The notes under the pieces: generated by a model
What the model saw: the letters and a program-made list of their open reading frames with translations, nothing else
Database searches by the model: none
What the model was told of the DNA's origin: nothing
NCBI RefSeq assembly: GCF_002198095.1
Contig: NZ_NHMK01000009.1
Coordinates: 248,001 to 312,000 of the forward strand
Source of the DNA: Deinococcus indicus
GTDB taxonomy: Bacteria > Deinococcota > Deinococci > Deinococcales > Deinococcaceae
Length of the DNA stretch: 64,000 nt
Reading direction: 5' to 3'
Program-made: the position numbers and the translations under genes
In this document: piece by piece, positions 13,118-23,092 of the stretch
Layout: the number at the start of each line of letters is the position of its first letter
How positions within the stretch are numbered: position 1 is the stretch's first letter

Positions 13118-15007
13118 ATGATCAAAGCCAAGGAAATTCTCGGCCGTCCCATCATCGCCATCAGCACCGGCGAGAAGATCGAAACCGTCCACGACGTCAT
13201 CTTCGACCATCAGGCCAACCAGGTGCTCGGCCTGCTCGTCGATGAGGGCGGCTGGTTCAGCGCCGCCAAGGCCGTGCCGTTCGTGCAGGTCCGCTCCATC
13301 GGCGAGGACGCCATCATGGTCGCCGACCCCGACGCCGTGACCACCACCCGCGAGGACGGCCGCCTGAAAGAGGCGCTGGACAGCAAGACCAGCCTGATCG
13401 GCCTGACCCTGCTGACCACCGACGGACAGAACCTGGGCCGCATCGCCGACGTGTTCTTCGACGAGCAGACCGGCCGTGTCGAGGGATACGAGGCCACCGG
13501 CGGCCTGTTCGCGGACCTCAGCAGCGGCCGGACCTTCGTGCCGGTCCCCGAGAGCGTGCAGATCGGCGCGGACACCGCCATCGTCCCGGTCGAGGTCGCC
13601 AGCGCCATGCAGGAACAGGACGACGGCGGCCTGAAGGGCGCGCTCCAGAGCGCCGGTCAGGCGGTCGCCGGGGCGTACACCGGCGCGGCCGACAGCGTGA
13701 AGGGCGCCTACGAGAACATCGCCGAGGCCACCCGCGAACGCCAGAAGGAGTACGCGGTCGGCAAGACCGCCGGCGGCGACATCACCGCCGAAGACGGCCG
13801 GGTGATCGTCTCGAAGGGTGAAACCATCACCGCCGCGCAGGCCGACGAGGCCGAGACGGCCGGGAAACTCGCCGCGCTCGCCACGGCCGCGACCGGCGGC
13901 GTGATCGCCGACGCCTACGGCAGCGCCCGCGACCGCGTGCAGGACACCTACGCCGACGTGAAAGACGCCACCGCCGAACGCCAGAAGGCGTACGTGACCG
14001 GCAAGACCGCCAGCAGCGACATCAGCACCGACGCCGGCGAGATGATCGTCGCCTTCGGGGAGACCATCACCGCCGAGCACGCCGACCGCGCCGAACAGAC
14101 CGGCCGGCTGGGCGCCCTGACCGCCGCCGCGACCGGTGGAGCCATCAGCGACGCCTACGGCAGCGCCCGTGACCGCGTGCAGGACACCTACGCCGACGTG
14201 AAGGACGCCACCGCCGAACGCCAGAAGGCGTACGTGACCGGCAAGACCGCCAGCCGCGAGATCGCCACCGAGGCGGGCGAGGTCATCGTGCCGGCCGGCG
14301 CGACCATCACCTCCTTCCAGGCGGACCGCGCCGAGCAGACCGGCCGACTGGCCGCCCTGACGGCCGCCGCGACCGGCGGAGCCATCGGGACCGGCGTGCA
14401 GACCCTGCGGGAACGCGCCGCGCTGGACCCCAACACCCTGGAAGCCACGGTGGGTCGCCGCGTCCGCAGTGACGTCCGCGCTCCCGGCGGGAGCCTCGTG
14501 GCGGCGCAGGGGCAGATCGTCACGCAGGCCATCGCCGACCGCGCCCGCCACCTGGGCGTGGAGCAGGCCCTGATCGGCGCGACCACCGGCGGCGCCGCCA
14601 GCCCCGCAGCCGGGACCGCCGTCGCGGGCGGATTTGCCAGCGTCAGCGAGGGTGCCGGGAACCTGATCGACCGCGCCAAGGCGTGGCTGGGCGACAAGCG
14701 CGACCAGGCCGGCGAGGCCATCGACCAGCGCCAGCAGGAAGCCGAGGAACAGAAGGTCCGCGACGCCCTGGGCCGCCCCGTGACCCGCGTGATCCTCGCG
14801 CCGGACGACTCGATCATCCTGAACATCGGCGAGATCGTCACCAACCGCGCCGTGCAGGCCGCCCGCGACGGCAACGTGCTGGACATCCTGGTCAGCAGCG
14901 TCAGCAAGGACACGCCGCACATCGACCCGCTCGCCAGCCGCCCCGACGCGACCGGCGAGGCTGCCCTGCCCGAACAGGACGTCCCGGACAGCCAGCCCCC
15001 CCGCTAA
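13118..15007 (+). CDS. PRC-barrel protein with internal 80-residue repeats
   Basis: A 629-residue protein. Two PRC-barrel-like domains occupy about residues 1-80 and 85-165 ([47 protein letters not shown]). Three tandem units of about 80 residues follow (about 185-425), each with an amphipathic helix ([19 protein letters not shown]) and a strand-turn-helix element ([25 protein letters not shown]). A fourth, diverged unit follows, then a C-terminal copy of the strand element. PRC barrels mediate protein contacts in RNA-processing and photosynthetic assemblies, but the partner here is unknown. There are no membrane segments. The ATG at 13118 has a weak ribosome-binding site (GGAG). A strong terminator follows. 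Confidence 0.8.
   Translation: MIKAKEILGRPIIAISTGEKIETVHDVIFDHQANQVLGLLVDEGGWFSAAKAVPFVQVRSIGEDAIMVADPDAVTTTREDGRLKEALDSKTSLIGLTLLTTDGQNLGRIADVFFDEQTGRVEGYEATGGLFADLSSGRTFVPVPESVQIGADTAIVPVEVASAMQEQDDGGLKGALQSAGQAVAGAYTGAADSVKGAYENIAEATRERQKEYAVGKTAGGDITAEDGRVIVSKGETITAAQADEAETAGKLAALATAATGGVIADAYGSARDRVQDTYADVKDATAERQKAYVTGKTASSDISTDAGEMIVAFGETITAEHADRAEQTGRLGALTAAATGGAISDAYGSARDRVQDTYADVKDATAERQKAYVTGKTASREIATEAGEVIVPAGATITSFQADRAEQTGRLAALTAAATGGAIGTGVQTLRERAALDPNTLEATVGRRVRSDVRAPGGSLVAAQGQIVTQAIADRARHLGVEQALIGATTGGAASPAAGTAVAGGFASVSEGAGNLIDRAKAWLGDKRDQAGEAIDQRQQEAEEQKVRDALGRPVTRVILAPDDSIILNIGEIVTNRAVQAARDGNVLDILVSSVSKDTPHIDPLASRPDATGEAALPEQDVPDSQPPR
13909..14014 (+). repeat. Intragenic direct repeat, first copy
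   Basis: About 106 bp repeated exactly 240 bp downstream (14149-14254) with only two or three mismatches, one at 13930/14170 (C/T) and one in AAA/AAG. Identity is well above that of the third protein repeat, which indicates recent duplication or gene conversion and allows in-frame expansion or loss of an 80-residue unit. Confidence 0.85.
14149..14254 (+). repeat. Intragenic direct repeat, second copy
   Basis: This is the second copy of the 240-bp-period unit in the PRC-barrel gene, nearly identical to 13909-14014. Confidence 0.85.
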
Positions 15008-15022
15008 ACGGACCGCCCACCC

Positions 15023-15052
15023 GGCCGCGCCCCTGACCCTGGGGGCGCGGCC
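15023..15052 (+). terminator. Terminator after the PRC-barrel gene
   Basis: A perfect 11-bp stem (GGCCGCGCCCC and its complement) with an 8-nt loop starts 15 nt after the stop codon. Confidence 0.75.
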
Positions 15053-15124
15053 CCCTGTCTGCCCGGTTTCCCGTGTGCCCGGTTGCCTGTCTGCTTCCCC
15101 CCGATTCCCGCGCCGCGCAGGGCC

Positions 15125-15130
15125 TATCCT
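15125..15130 (+). promoter_or_regulatory. -10 box of the cysteine synthase gene
   Basis: TATCCT ends 7 nt before the ATG at 15138 and there is no Shine-Dalgarno sequence, so a leaderless transcript is expected. Confidence 0.6.
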
Positions 15131-15137
15131 GGGCGGC

Positions 15138-16106
15138 ATGATCGAGTCGCTCATCGGCCACACGCCCCTGGTGCAGTTGCGGCGCGTCACGGACCCCGGC
15201 ATGGCGGACGTGTTCGTGAAACTGGAAGGCCAGAACCCCGGTGGGAGCATCAAGGACCGCACCGCGCTGGGCCTCGTCGAGGACGCCGAACGGCGCGGCC
15301 TGCTGAAACCCGGCGGGACCATCGTGGAACCCACCAGCGGCAACACCGGCATCGGACTGGCGCAGGTGGCGGCCGCCAAGGGCTACCGCCTGATCCTGTG
15401 CATGCCCGCCCAGATGAGCGAGGAACGCAAACGCACCCTGGCCGCGTACGGCGCGGAACTCGTCCTGACCGACCCCGAACGGCGCATGCTGGCCGCCATC
15501 GAGGAAGCCGAAGCCATCGCCGCGCGCACCGGCGCAGTCATGATGGGCCAGTTCACGAACCCCGCCAACCCCGCCGTACACGAGGCCACCACCGGCCCGG
15601 AACTGTGGGAGCAGATGGGGGGACGCATCGACGCCTTCGTGTACGGCAGCGGCACCGGCGGCACCATCAGCGGCGTGGGCCGCTACCTGAAACGCATGAA
15701 CCCGGCCGTGCAGATCGTCGCCTGCGAACCCGCCCGCAGCAACGTCCTGAGCGGCGGGGAACGCGGCGAGCACGGCTTCCAGGGCATGGGACCGGGATTC
15801 GTGCCCGCCAACCTGGACCGGAGCGTCATCGACGATGTGATCACGGTCTGGGAGGAGGACGCCTACCCCCTGGCCCGCCGACTGGCGCGCGAGGAAGGCA
15901 TCTTCGTGGGCATGAGCAGCGGCGCGATGGCCTGGGCCGCCCTGGAAGTCGCCCGCCGCCTGGGACCGGGCCGGCGGGTGGCGACCATCGCCTGCGACAC
16001 CGGCGCCCGCTACCTGACCACCAGCCTGTTCCAGCAGGAGGACGACACCCCGCCCGGCTACCTGCCCCGCTCACGCGAACGCACGGACCGCGCCGCCACG
16101 ACCTGA
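15138..16106 (+). CDS. cysK: Cysteine synthase (O-acetylserine sulfhydrylase)
   Basis: A 322-residue fold-type II PLP enzyme that makes L-cysteine from O-acetylserine and sulfide. The Schiff-base lysine is in NPGGSIKDRTA (about 38-48), the substrate-binding loop is TSGNTGIGLA (about 68-77) and the PLP-phosphate loop is GSGTGGTISG (about 176-185). The sequence does not clearly decide between CysK and CysM, so the symbol is provisional. The ATG at 15138 follows TATCCT by 7 nt, and translation from the upstream in-frame ATG at 15075 would start before the promoter. The TGA stop is the first triplet of a family B repeat. Confidence 0.9.
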   Translation: MIESLIGHTPLVQLRRVTDPGMADVFVKLEGQNPGGSIKDRTALGLVEDAERRGLLKPGGTIVEPTSGNTGIGLAQVAAAKGYRLILCMPAQMSEERKRTLAAYGAELVLTDPERRMLAAIEEAEAIAARTGAVMMGQFTNPANPAVHEATTGPELWEQMGGRIDAFVYGSGTGGTISGVGRYLKRMNPAVQIVACEPARSNVLSGGERGEHGFQGMGPGFVPANLDRSVIDDVITVWEEDAYPLARRLAREEGIFVGMSSGAMAWAALEVARRLGPGRRVATIACDTGARYLTTSLFQQEDDTPPGYLPRSRERTDRAATT

Positions 16107-16264
16107 CACGGACTCCGATTGAATGGGCTGCAGGGCCTGCTGGGTCCGAGTACAGCGACTCGGAGAGCTGCCCCGCAGAGTGGAAGCAACACGCCCCTCC
16201 GGACGTGGAGCCGGTAGGGGCGGTGAAGTTCCGGATCGTTGGCGAAACAAACGGCAGTCCGGAT
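16104..16264 (+). repeat. Family B repeat, full copy
   Basis: It begins TGACACGGACTCCG, whose TGA is the cysteine synthase stop codon, and ends in ACGGCAGTCC. It has a matched big hairpin (CGCCCCTCCGG with CCGG-AGGGGCG arms). Its right end merges into family A copy 3. Confidence 0.85.
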
Positions 16265-16424
16265 CAGCAATAGTGTGGGCACTGTTCAAGCGTCAGAGGG
16301 GGACAAGCGGGGAACACGTCTTCTGTCACGCCATTCCTGCTCACCCCCTCAAGGGGGAGGGGTCAACACAGCGTGTTCATCGCTGGTCTGCACTGAAGGG
16401 ATGAACCTGCCCGCACCATTGATG
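16263..16424 (+). repeat. Family A repeat, copy 3
   Basis: This copy has left end ATCAGCAATAGTGTGGGCA and right end TGCCCGCACCATTGAT. It is slightly shorter inside than the other copies because the CCCGGCCTCC block is missing. Family B sequence abuts both sides. Confidence 0.85.
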
Positions 16425-16472
16425 ACACGGACTCCGATTGAATGGGCTGCAAAGCCCGGTCAGCCCGAGCGG
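16423..16472 (+). repeat. Family B repeat, left-end fragment
   Basis: Only TGACACGGACTCCG plus the GAATGGGCTGCAAAGCCC hairpin is present, and the sequence then stops resembling B. It ends about 54 bp short of the DUF937 gene's stop. Together with the flanking A and B copies it forms a B-A-B island filling most of the 419-bp gap between genes. Confidence 0.75.
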
Positions 16473-16525
16473 CAGACGCCGGGGCGGGCAGGCGCGTGGC
16501 CCGTCCGCCCCGGCGCCAGTCAGGG

Positions 16526-17260
16526 TCAGCGGCGCTGGCCGGCCCCGCCGAACATGCCGATCAGGTCGTCCAGGGCGCTGCCGTCGCCGTCGCTGTCCAG
16601 CGCGCGGTTCAGGGTGCCCATCAGGCCGCCGCCGGCCGGAGCGGTCTGCTGCGGTGCGGGGGCGCCCCCCAGGACGCTGCCCAGCAGGCCGCCCAGGTCG
16701 CCGCCCGTGGACGCCGGCGCGTGGCCGGTCTGCGCCTGGGGTTGCGTGCCGCCGCCCAGCATCCCGCCGAGCAGGCCGCCCAGTCCGCCGGCCGCGCCGC
16801 CACCCAGCAGGCCGCCCAGGACGCTGCCCAGGTCCGCGCCGCCCGCCTGGGCGCCCTGCCCCTGCCGCTGGCGGCTGAGGTACGCCAGGACCAGCGGGGC
16901 CAGCATGCTCATGATCTGCATGGCGAGCTGCGGGTCGATCCCGGCGCGTTTACCCACGGCCTGCGCGGCCTGACCCTGCTGCGCGCCGAACACGTGCCCT
17001 AGGATCTTCTGGCCGTCCTGCGTGTCGGGCGTCTGCCCCTGCGTGAAGGCGTCCAGGGCGCTGCCGTCGTGGCGGTTCAGGGCCCCGCTCAGGGCGTCCA
17101 GGCCGCCGGGCTGCGCGGCGTTGCGGGTCAGGGCGCCCAGCAGCAGCGGCAGCGCCGCCTGGATGGCCGCCTGGGTCTGGTCGGGGCTGGCGCCGGTCTG
17201 CCGCGCGACGGTCTGCTGCGCCTGTCCCATCCCGCCGAGCATGTTGAAGATGTCCATCAT
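16526..17260 (-). CDS. DUF937 family protein
   Basis: A 244-residue protein. The N-terminal 130 residues (MMDIFNMLGGMGQAQQTVAR, LPLLLGALTRN, KILGHVFGAQQGQAAQAVGKRAGI) match the DUF937/YidB-like fold, a helical domain of unknown role. The remainder is low-complexity Gly/Leu/Gln (repeats such as GGLGGLLGGMLGGG) ending in an acidic calcium-loop-like DSDGDGSALDD. The start has GGAGGAA at 9 nt. Some members stick to membranes or aggregates, but no mechanism is established. Confidence 0.8.
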   Translation of the reverse strand: MMDIFNMLGGMGQAQQTVARQTGASPDQTQAAIQAALPLLLGALTRNAAQPGGLDALSGALNRHDGSALDAFTQGQTPDTQDGQKILGHVFGAQQGQAAQAVGKRAGIDPQLAMQIMSMLAPLVLAYLSRQRQGQGAQAGGADLGSVLGGLLGGGAAGGLGGLLGGMLGGGTQPQAQTGHAPASTGGDLGGLLGSVLGGAPAPQQTAPAGGGLMGTLNRALDSDGDGSALDDLIGMFGGAGQRR

Positions 17261-17443
17261 GGTGTGTTCCTCCGCTTGGTGAAGTGCGTTCAGCGTACCC
17301 TGCGCGCGCCCTGCCCCCGCCGGGGGGTTCTTGAGGAATTCCTGACATAGAACGCCGCTTCCTCGGCCACACGGCGTATTCCGCGTCCGTCCCCGCGCCT
17401 GTAGCCTGAACGCTTCCGGTTCGGCAACTGGAGGAGGGAACCT

Positions 17444-18289
17444 ATGACCACCATGCCCGCCCCCCCCACGGGGGGCCACGTTTCACGTCTGTCCCGGCTG
17501 GCGCTGCCCTGGGCGGTGGCCCGGCTGGGCTTCCGGCGGCAGTTCGCGTATCCGCAGGCGGCCCTGTGGGGCCTGATCACCAACTCGTTCTTCGGACTGC
17601 TGCGCGTCGCGGTGCTGCTGGCGCTGTTCGGCACCCGCCCGCAGGTGGCCGGGTACACCCCGCAGGACGCCATCACGTACACCGGCCTGACCCAGGCGTT
17701 CATCATGGCCTTCAGTCTGTTCGGCTGGTTCGACTTCATGCGCGTCATCCACCGGGGCGAGGTGACGGCGGACCTGCTGCGCCCCGCCAGTCTGCTGGGC
17801 TTCTGGGCGGCGCAGGATGCCGGGCGGGCGCTGGGACAGCTGGTGCTGCGCGGCCTGCCGATGCTGCTGATCTTCCAGGTCATCTGGGGCCTGAACTGGC
17901 CGCCCGGCCCGCTCGCGTGGGCGCAGGTCGTCCTGAGCGTCCTGCTCGCCTGGGCGTGCGGGTTCCTGTTCCGTTTCCTGGTGAACTGTGCGGCGTTCTG
18001 GTCGCCGGACGCGGTGGGCTTCGGGCGCTTCGCGTGGGCGCTGCTGGGCCTGGGCTGCGGCTTCCTGATGCCCCTGGCGTTCTTCCCGGAAGGCTTTCGC
18101 GCCGTGCTGGCCTGGACGCCCTTTCCGGCCATGCTGAACACCACCGTGGAACTGTGGGTGGGGGTCACCGGCGGCGGGGCAGCCTGGGCAGCACTGGGCA
18201 CGCAGTTGGGCTGGACCGTGGCGCTCCTGCTCGCCTGTCAGGTCACGCTGCGCGCGGGCCTGCGGCGGCTGGAGGTTGCCGGTGGCTGA
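17444..18289 (+). CDS. ABC-2 type exporter permease (first subunit)
   Basis: A 281-residue inner-membrane protein with six hydrophobic segments. It resembles the ABC2_membrane_6 (formerly DUF990) family, which forms heteromeric exporters with a second permease and an ATPase. Recognisable segments are FFGLLRVAVLLALFGTRPQ and ALLGLGCGFLMPLAFFPEGFR. A GGAGGAGGG site precedes the ATG and a TAGCCT box lies at 17402. The next permease gene overlaps its 3' end by 8 nt, so it is the first gene of a three-gene exporter operon. The substrate is unknown. Confidence 0.85.
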   Translation: MTTMPAPPTGGHVSRLSRLALPWAVARLGFRRQFAYPQAALWGLITNSFFGLLRVAVLLALFGTRPQVAGYTPQDAITYTGLTQAFIMAFSLFGWFDFMRVIHRGEVTADLLRPASLLGFWAAQDAGRALGQLVLRGLPMLLIFQVIWGLNWPPGPLAWAQVVLSVLLAWACGFLFRFLVNCAAFWSPDAVGFGRFAWALLGLGCGFLMPLAFFPEGFRAVLAWTPFPAMLNTTVELWVGVTGGGAAWAALGTQLGWTVALLLACQVTLRAGLRRLEVAGG

Positions 18290-19100
18290 CGTCCGGCATC
18301 ACCTGACCCTGTACCTGCGACTGCTGGGCGCGCAGATCCGCTCGCAGGGCGCGCACCGCACCTCGTTCATCCTCGACGCGCTGGGCAGCCTGCTCATCAC
18401 CGCCGCCGAGTTCGCCGCGCTCGCGCTGGTCCTCCCACGCTTCGGCGGGCTGGGCGGCTGGACGCTGGGCGAGATCTGCCTGCTGTACGGCCTCGCGGAA
18501 CTCGCGTTCGTCCTGATGGACATCCTGTTCGGGGGGTTCGACGCGCCCAACCTGTCCGCGCACGTCCGCAGCGGCTCGTTCAGCACCTTCCTGCTGCGCC
18601 CCGCCCCGCTGACCCTGCAGGTGTTCGCGTCCGACTTCGCGCTGCGCCGCATCCCGCGCGTGCTGCTCGCCGCCGCCATCGCCGGGTACGGCCTCCTGCA
18701 CGCGCCGCTGGCCGCCGGGCCCGAGACGGCCGCCCTCCTGACCGCCGCCGTGCTGGGCATGATCTGCTTCTTCGGCGGGCTGTTCGTCATCGGCGGCACC
18801 CTCACGTTCTGGACGGTGGACAGCGTCGAGGCCATGAACGTCCTCACGTACGGCGGCCGCACCCTGATCAGCTACCCCATGGACATCTACTCCGCGTGGC
18901 TGCGCCGCACCTTCACGTACCTGATCCCCGCCGCGTTCCTGTCGTACCTGCCCGCCCTGCACCTCCTGGGTCGCCCCCTGCCCGACGGCCTGCCCGGCTG
19001 GGCCGCACTGATCGGCCCGCTGGCCGGACCGCTCGTGCTGGCCGGGGCGTTCGCGTTCTGGCGCGTCGGCGTGCGGCACTACCAGGGCACCGGCACATGA
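18282..19100 (+). CDS. ABC-2 type exporter permease (second subunit)
   Basis: A 272-residue, six-segment membrane protein of the same family as its upstream neighbour, with typical SGSFSTFLLRPAPL and MDIYSAWLRRTFTYLIPAAFLSYLPA segments. The chosen start is the GTG at 18282, with GGAGG six bases upstream inside the preceding gene; an in-frame TTG at 18276 is less likely. Together with the first permease it would form the membrane channel of one exporter. Confidence 0.85.
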   Translation: MADVRHHLTLYLRLLGAQIRSQGAHRTSFILDALGSLLITAAEFAALALVLPRFGGLGGWTLGEICLLYGLAELAFVLMDILFGGFDAPNLSAHVRSGSFSTFLLRPAPLTLQVFASDFALRRIPRVLLAAAIAGYGLLHAPLAAGPETAALLTAAVLGMICFFGGLFVIGGTLTFWTVDSVEAMNVLTYGGRTLISYPMDIYSAWLRRTFTYLIPAAFLSYLPALHLLGRPLPDGLPGWAALIGPLAGPLVLAGAFAFWRVGVRHYQGTGT

Positions 19101-19134
19101 AACCGCTCGCCACACACCCGAAGGGAGGCACTCC

Positions 19135-20091
19135 ATGATTCACGTCGAGCACCTGCGCAAGACCTTCACCACCCGCACCGGCCGCTTCCTGAGCGCGGGG
19201 CGCCGCACCCACGAGGCCGTCCGGGACGTGTCCTTCCACATTCCACGCGGCGAGATCGTCGGGTACCTCGGGCCGAACGGGGCGGGGAAGAGCACCACCG
19301 TCAAGATCCTCACCGGCCTGCTCGTGCCCGACAGCGGCGCCGTCAGCGTGGGCGGCCTGACGCCCTGGCAGGACCGCCGCCGTCACGTCGCGCGGCTCGG
19401 CGCGGTGTTCGGGCAGCGCACCACCCTGTGGTGGGACCTGCCGGTCATCGAGAGCCTGCGCCTGCTGCGGCACGTCTACCGCATCCCGCAGGGCCGCTGG
19501 CAGGCGAACCTGAGCACCTTCACGGACCTGCTCGACCTCGGGCCGTTCCTGCACACGCCCGCCCGCGCGCTGTCGCTGGGGCAGCGGATGCGCGCCGACC
19601 TCGCCGCCGCGCTGCTGCACGACCCGGAGCTGCTGTTCCTGGACGAACCCACCGTCGGCCTGGACGTCGTGGCGAAGGACCGCATCCGCGACTTCATCAC
19701 GCACATCAACCGCGAGCGTGAGGTCACGGTACTGCTGACCACGCACGACCTCGGGGACGTGGAACGCCTCGCTAGGCGCGTGCTGATCATCGACCACGGG
19801 CAACTGCTGTTCGACGGTGACCTCGCTCGCCTCCAGGCCGCGTACGGCTCGCAGCGCGAACTGCACGTCGAGTTCAGCGAACCCGTCCCCGACGCCGGGG
19901 TGCCGGGCCTGACCCTCCTGAACCACGAACCGGGTCGCGCCACGTACGCCTTCACGGGCGCCGCTGCGGACCCCATCGCCCGCGTCACCGCGCACGCCCC
20001 CGTCCGCGACCTGACCGTGCGCGAACCGGACATCGAGGCCACCATCCGCCGCATCTACGAGGGCGACCTGCTGCGCGCCGGGGTACGGTAG
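19135..20091 (+). CDS. ABC exporter ATPase
   Basis: A 318-residue ATP-binding subunit with Walker A GPNGAGKST (about 48-56), signature ALSLGQRMRADLAAA, Walker B LLFLDEPTVGLD and switch His in LLTTHDLGD. The LGAVFGQRTTLWWDLPVIESLRLL segment is characteristic of the ATPases paired with DUF990-type permeases. A GGGAGG site lies before the ATG at 19135, 34 nt after the second permease. It completes the exporter operon. Confidence 0.92.
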   Translation: MIHVEHLRKTFTTRTGRFLSAGRRTHEAVRDVSFHIPRGEIVGYLGPNGAGKSTTVKILTGLLVPDSGAVSVGGLTPWQDRRRHVARLGAVFGQRTTLWWDLPVIESLRLLRHVYRIPQGRWQANLSTFTDLLDLGPFLHTPARALSLGQRMRADLAAALLHDPELLFLDEPTVGLDVVAKDRIRDFITHINREREVTVLLTTHDLGDVERLARRVLIIDHGQLLFDGDLARLQAAYGSQRELHVEFSEPVPDAGVPGLTLLNHEPGRATYAFTGAAADPIARVTAHAPVRDLTVREPDIEATIRRIYEGDLLRAGVR

Positions 20092-20095
20092 AGGC

Positions 20096-20470
20096 GTGAC
20101 CGACTCCGACCACTCCGGCCCGCCCCCCAGCGTCAGCACCGGCACGCTGGTCCTGGTGATCCTGACCTTCGCGGTGGTCGCCAACACCCTGTCCCTGGTC
20201 CTCATCCCGGAGGACCGCGCCCTGCGGCTGGCCCTCGCCGCGTTGCCGGTCGCCGGGCTGATCTGGAGTGCCGTGGCGGTGTGGCGCACACGCGCAGTTC
20301 CCGGTGCGTGGCCGGCGTGGCCGATCATGCTGACCCTGTGGGCCGCACTGGTGTCGAACACGACGCTGCAACTGATTCTGGGACGGCCGGTCGCCACCCA
20401 CCAGTGGATTGCACTCGCACTGAACACGGTCGTCTGCGGGCTGCCGCCGCTGCTGTCACGCCGCCGCTGA
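20096..20470 (+). CDS. Small four-helix membrane protein
   Basis: A 124-residue protein with four hydrophobic helices (LVLVILTFAVVANTLSLVL, LALAALPVAGLIWSAVAVW, WPIMLTLWAALVSNTTLQLIL, WIALALNTVVCGLPPLL). No family was recognised. The GTG start follows TACGGT (20084-20089) by 6 nt, so it may have its own leaderless promoter inside the end of the ATPase gene, though co-transcription with the exporter is also possible. Confidence 0.65.
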   Translation: MTDSDHSGPPPSVSTGTLVLVILTFAVVANTLSLVLIPEDRALRLALAALPVAGLIWSAVAVWRTRAVPGAWPAWPIMLTLWAALVSNTTLQLILGRPVATHQWIALALNTVVCGLPPLLSRRR

Positions 20471-20492
20471 CCCTTCTCATGGGGGTCTTACC

Positions 20493-20498
20493 TAGGCT
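20493..20498 (+). promoter_or_regulatory. -10 box of the UPF0316-like gene
   Basis: TAGGCT ends 6 nt before the GTG at 20505, with no Shine-Dalgarno sequence in between. Confidence 0.6.
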
Positions 20499-20504
20499 GC
20501 GGGC

Positions 20505-21071
20505 GTGGAAGGACTGACCCTGGACCTGCTGCTGGGCGCGCTGCTGATCTTCGCCCTGCGCATCGTGGACGTGTCGCTCGGAACGCTGCGCATCGGGATG
20601 CTGGTGCGCGGCAAACGCCGGCTGGCGGGCGTGCTGAGCTTCTTCGAATCGCTGATCTGGCTGGTCGCGGCCGCGCAGGTGCTCGGCAAACTGGAAAGCC
20701 CCATCCAGTTCGTCGCGTACGCCGGCGGGTACGCCACCGGCACCATGCTCGGCGCGAACATCGAACGCTGGCTGGCGGTCGGGAAGGTCGTGCTGCGCGT
20801 CATCGTGCCCGTCAGCGCCCCGGACGTGCAGGACGCCCTGCGTCAGGCCGGCCTCTTCGTGACCACCGTGAACGCCAGCGGCCGCGACGGCGAGGTCCGC
20901 GTGATGTTCAGCGTCATCGCCCGCAAGAAACTCCGCGCCGCGCTGCGCGTCATCGAAGCCACGTACCCTCGGGCGTTCATCACGGTCGAGGAGGTCACCA
21001 CCGCCCAGCTTCAGGAGGTCGCCACCCGCGAGGACCGGCTCTCACGGCGTTTCCGGATGATCCGGAAGTAA
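20505..21071 (+). CDS. UPF0316/DUF2179 membrane protein
   Basis: A 188-residue protein with three membrane helices (LLLGALLIFALRIVDVSLGTLR, VLSFFESLIWLVAAAQVL, FVAYAGGYATGTMLGANIE) followed by a cytoplasmic alpha/beta domain. The order matches the DUF5698-DUF2179 arrangement of the UPF0316 family. The C-terminal domain (VTTVNASGRDGEVRVMFSVIARK...) resembles the DUF2179 ligand-binding domain of YitT-type proteins. The role is unknown. It starts at a GTG with a leaderless-type promoter. Confidence 0.85.
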   Translation: MEGLTLDLLLGALLIFALRIVDVSLGTLRIGMLVRGKRRLAGVLSFFESLIWLVAAAQVLGKLESPIQFVAYAGGYATGTMLGANIERWLAVGKVVLRVIVPVSAPDVQDALRQAGLFVTTVNASGRDGEVRVMFSVIARKKLRAALRVIEATYPRAFITVEEVTTAQLQEVATREDRLSRRFRMIRK

Positions 21072-21103
21072 ACCGTGCGCCGTGCGCGGTAGGCAGCGGG
21101 GAG

Positions 21104-21243
21104 TGATACGGACTCCGATTGAATGGGCTGCAAAGCCCGTTCAATCCGAGCGAAGCGAGTGGGAGCAACACGGGTTCCGGACGTGGAGCCGGCAATCCGG
21201 TGAAGTTCCGGATTGTTGGCGAAACAAACGGAATCCGTATGAG
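21104..21243 (+). repeat. Family B repeat, full copy
   Basis: It has ends TGATACGGACTCCG and GGAATCCGTAT, and a big hairpin of the CGGGTT/AATCCG type. It lies 33 bp after the UPF0316-like gene without touching its stop codon, so it is one of three copies not flush with a gene. Confidence 0.85.
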
Positions 21244-21256
21244 AGGGCACAGCGAA

Positions 21257-21291
21257 GTGGGGCCGCCTTCCATCGCGGAAGGCGGCCCCAC
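21257..21291. terminator. Strong bidirectional terminator
   Basis: A perfect 15-bp stem (GTGGGGCCGCCTTCC and complement) with a 5-nt loop lies between the convergent UPF0316-like and BCCT genes. It is the strongest hairpin in the window. Confidence 0.85.
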
Positions 21292-21308
21292 GGCGCTGAC
21301 CATCCGGA

Positions 21309-22862
<1,554 letters not shown>

Positions 22863-23014
22863 GGAAGGAACCTCCAGGATCGGGAAGCGCGCCGGGCAGC
22901 GGGGCCAGCACGGCGACGGGGCGCGCGGCGCGACAGGGAACTTCGCAGGACAGGGCCCGCGTGATGGGGGGCTGAACCCCGTGTGGCCCGGACGGGTCAC
23001 GGGGGCGGCCCGTC

Positions 23015-23044
23015 ACCTTACCCACCGCTCATGAGGGTCATGAG
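23015..23044 (-). promoter_or_regulatory. BCCT promoter with palindromic operator
   Basis: On the minus strand TAAGGT (23015-23020) is a good -10 box. CTCATGA-GGG-TCATGAG, a perfect 7-bp inverted repeat with 3-nt spacer (23028-23044), covers the region just upstream of it. A dimeric regulator bound there would block the promoter. The site lies in the mpg-BCCT divergent region, 37 bp from the mpg -10 box. Confidence 0.5.
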
Positions 23045-23080
23045 TCCCTTCCCTGAAGACCGGCCTGCCGGGGTGCGCAG

Positions 23081-23086
23081 TAGGCT
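23081..23086 (+). promoter_or_regulatory. -10 box of mpg
   Basis: TAGGCT ends 6 nt before the ATG at 23093, which indicates a leaderless mRNA. Confidence 0.6.
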
Positions 23087-23092
23087 CGGGCC

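Noticed and set aside
16107..16265. Short protein-coding frames within the family B and A repeats
   Set aside because: Frames differ between copies, carry no start signal and are explained by the repeat sequence itself.
22863..23014. Possible riboswitch in the BCCT leader
   Set aside because: The leader is GC-rich and can fold, but no consensus core of a known riboswitch class could be recognised. Kept only as a long leader.
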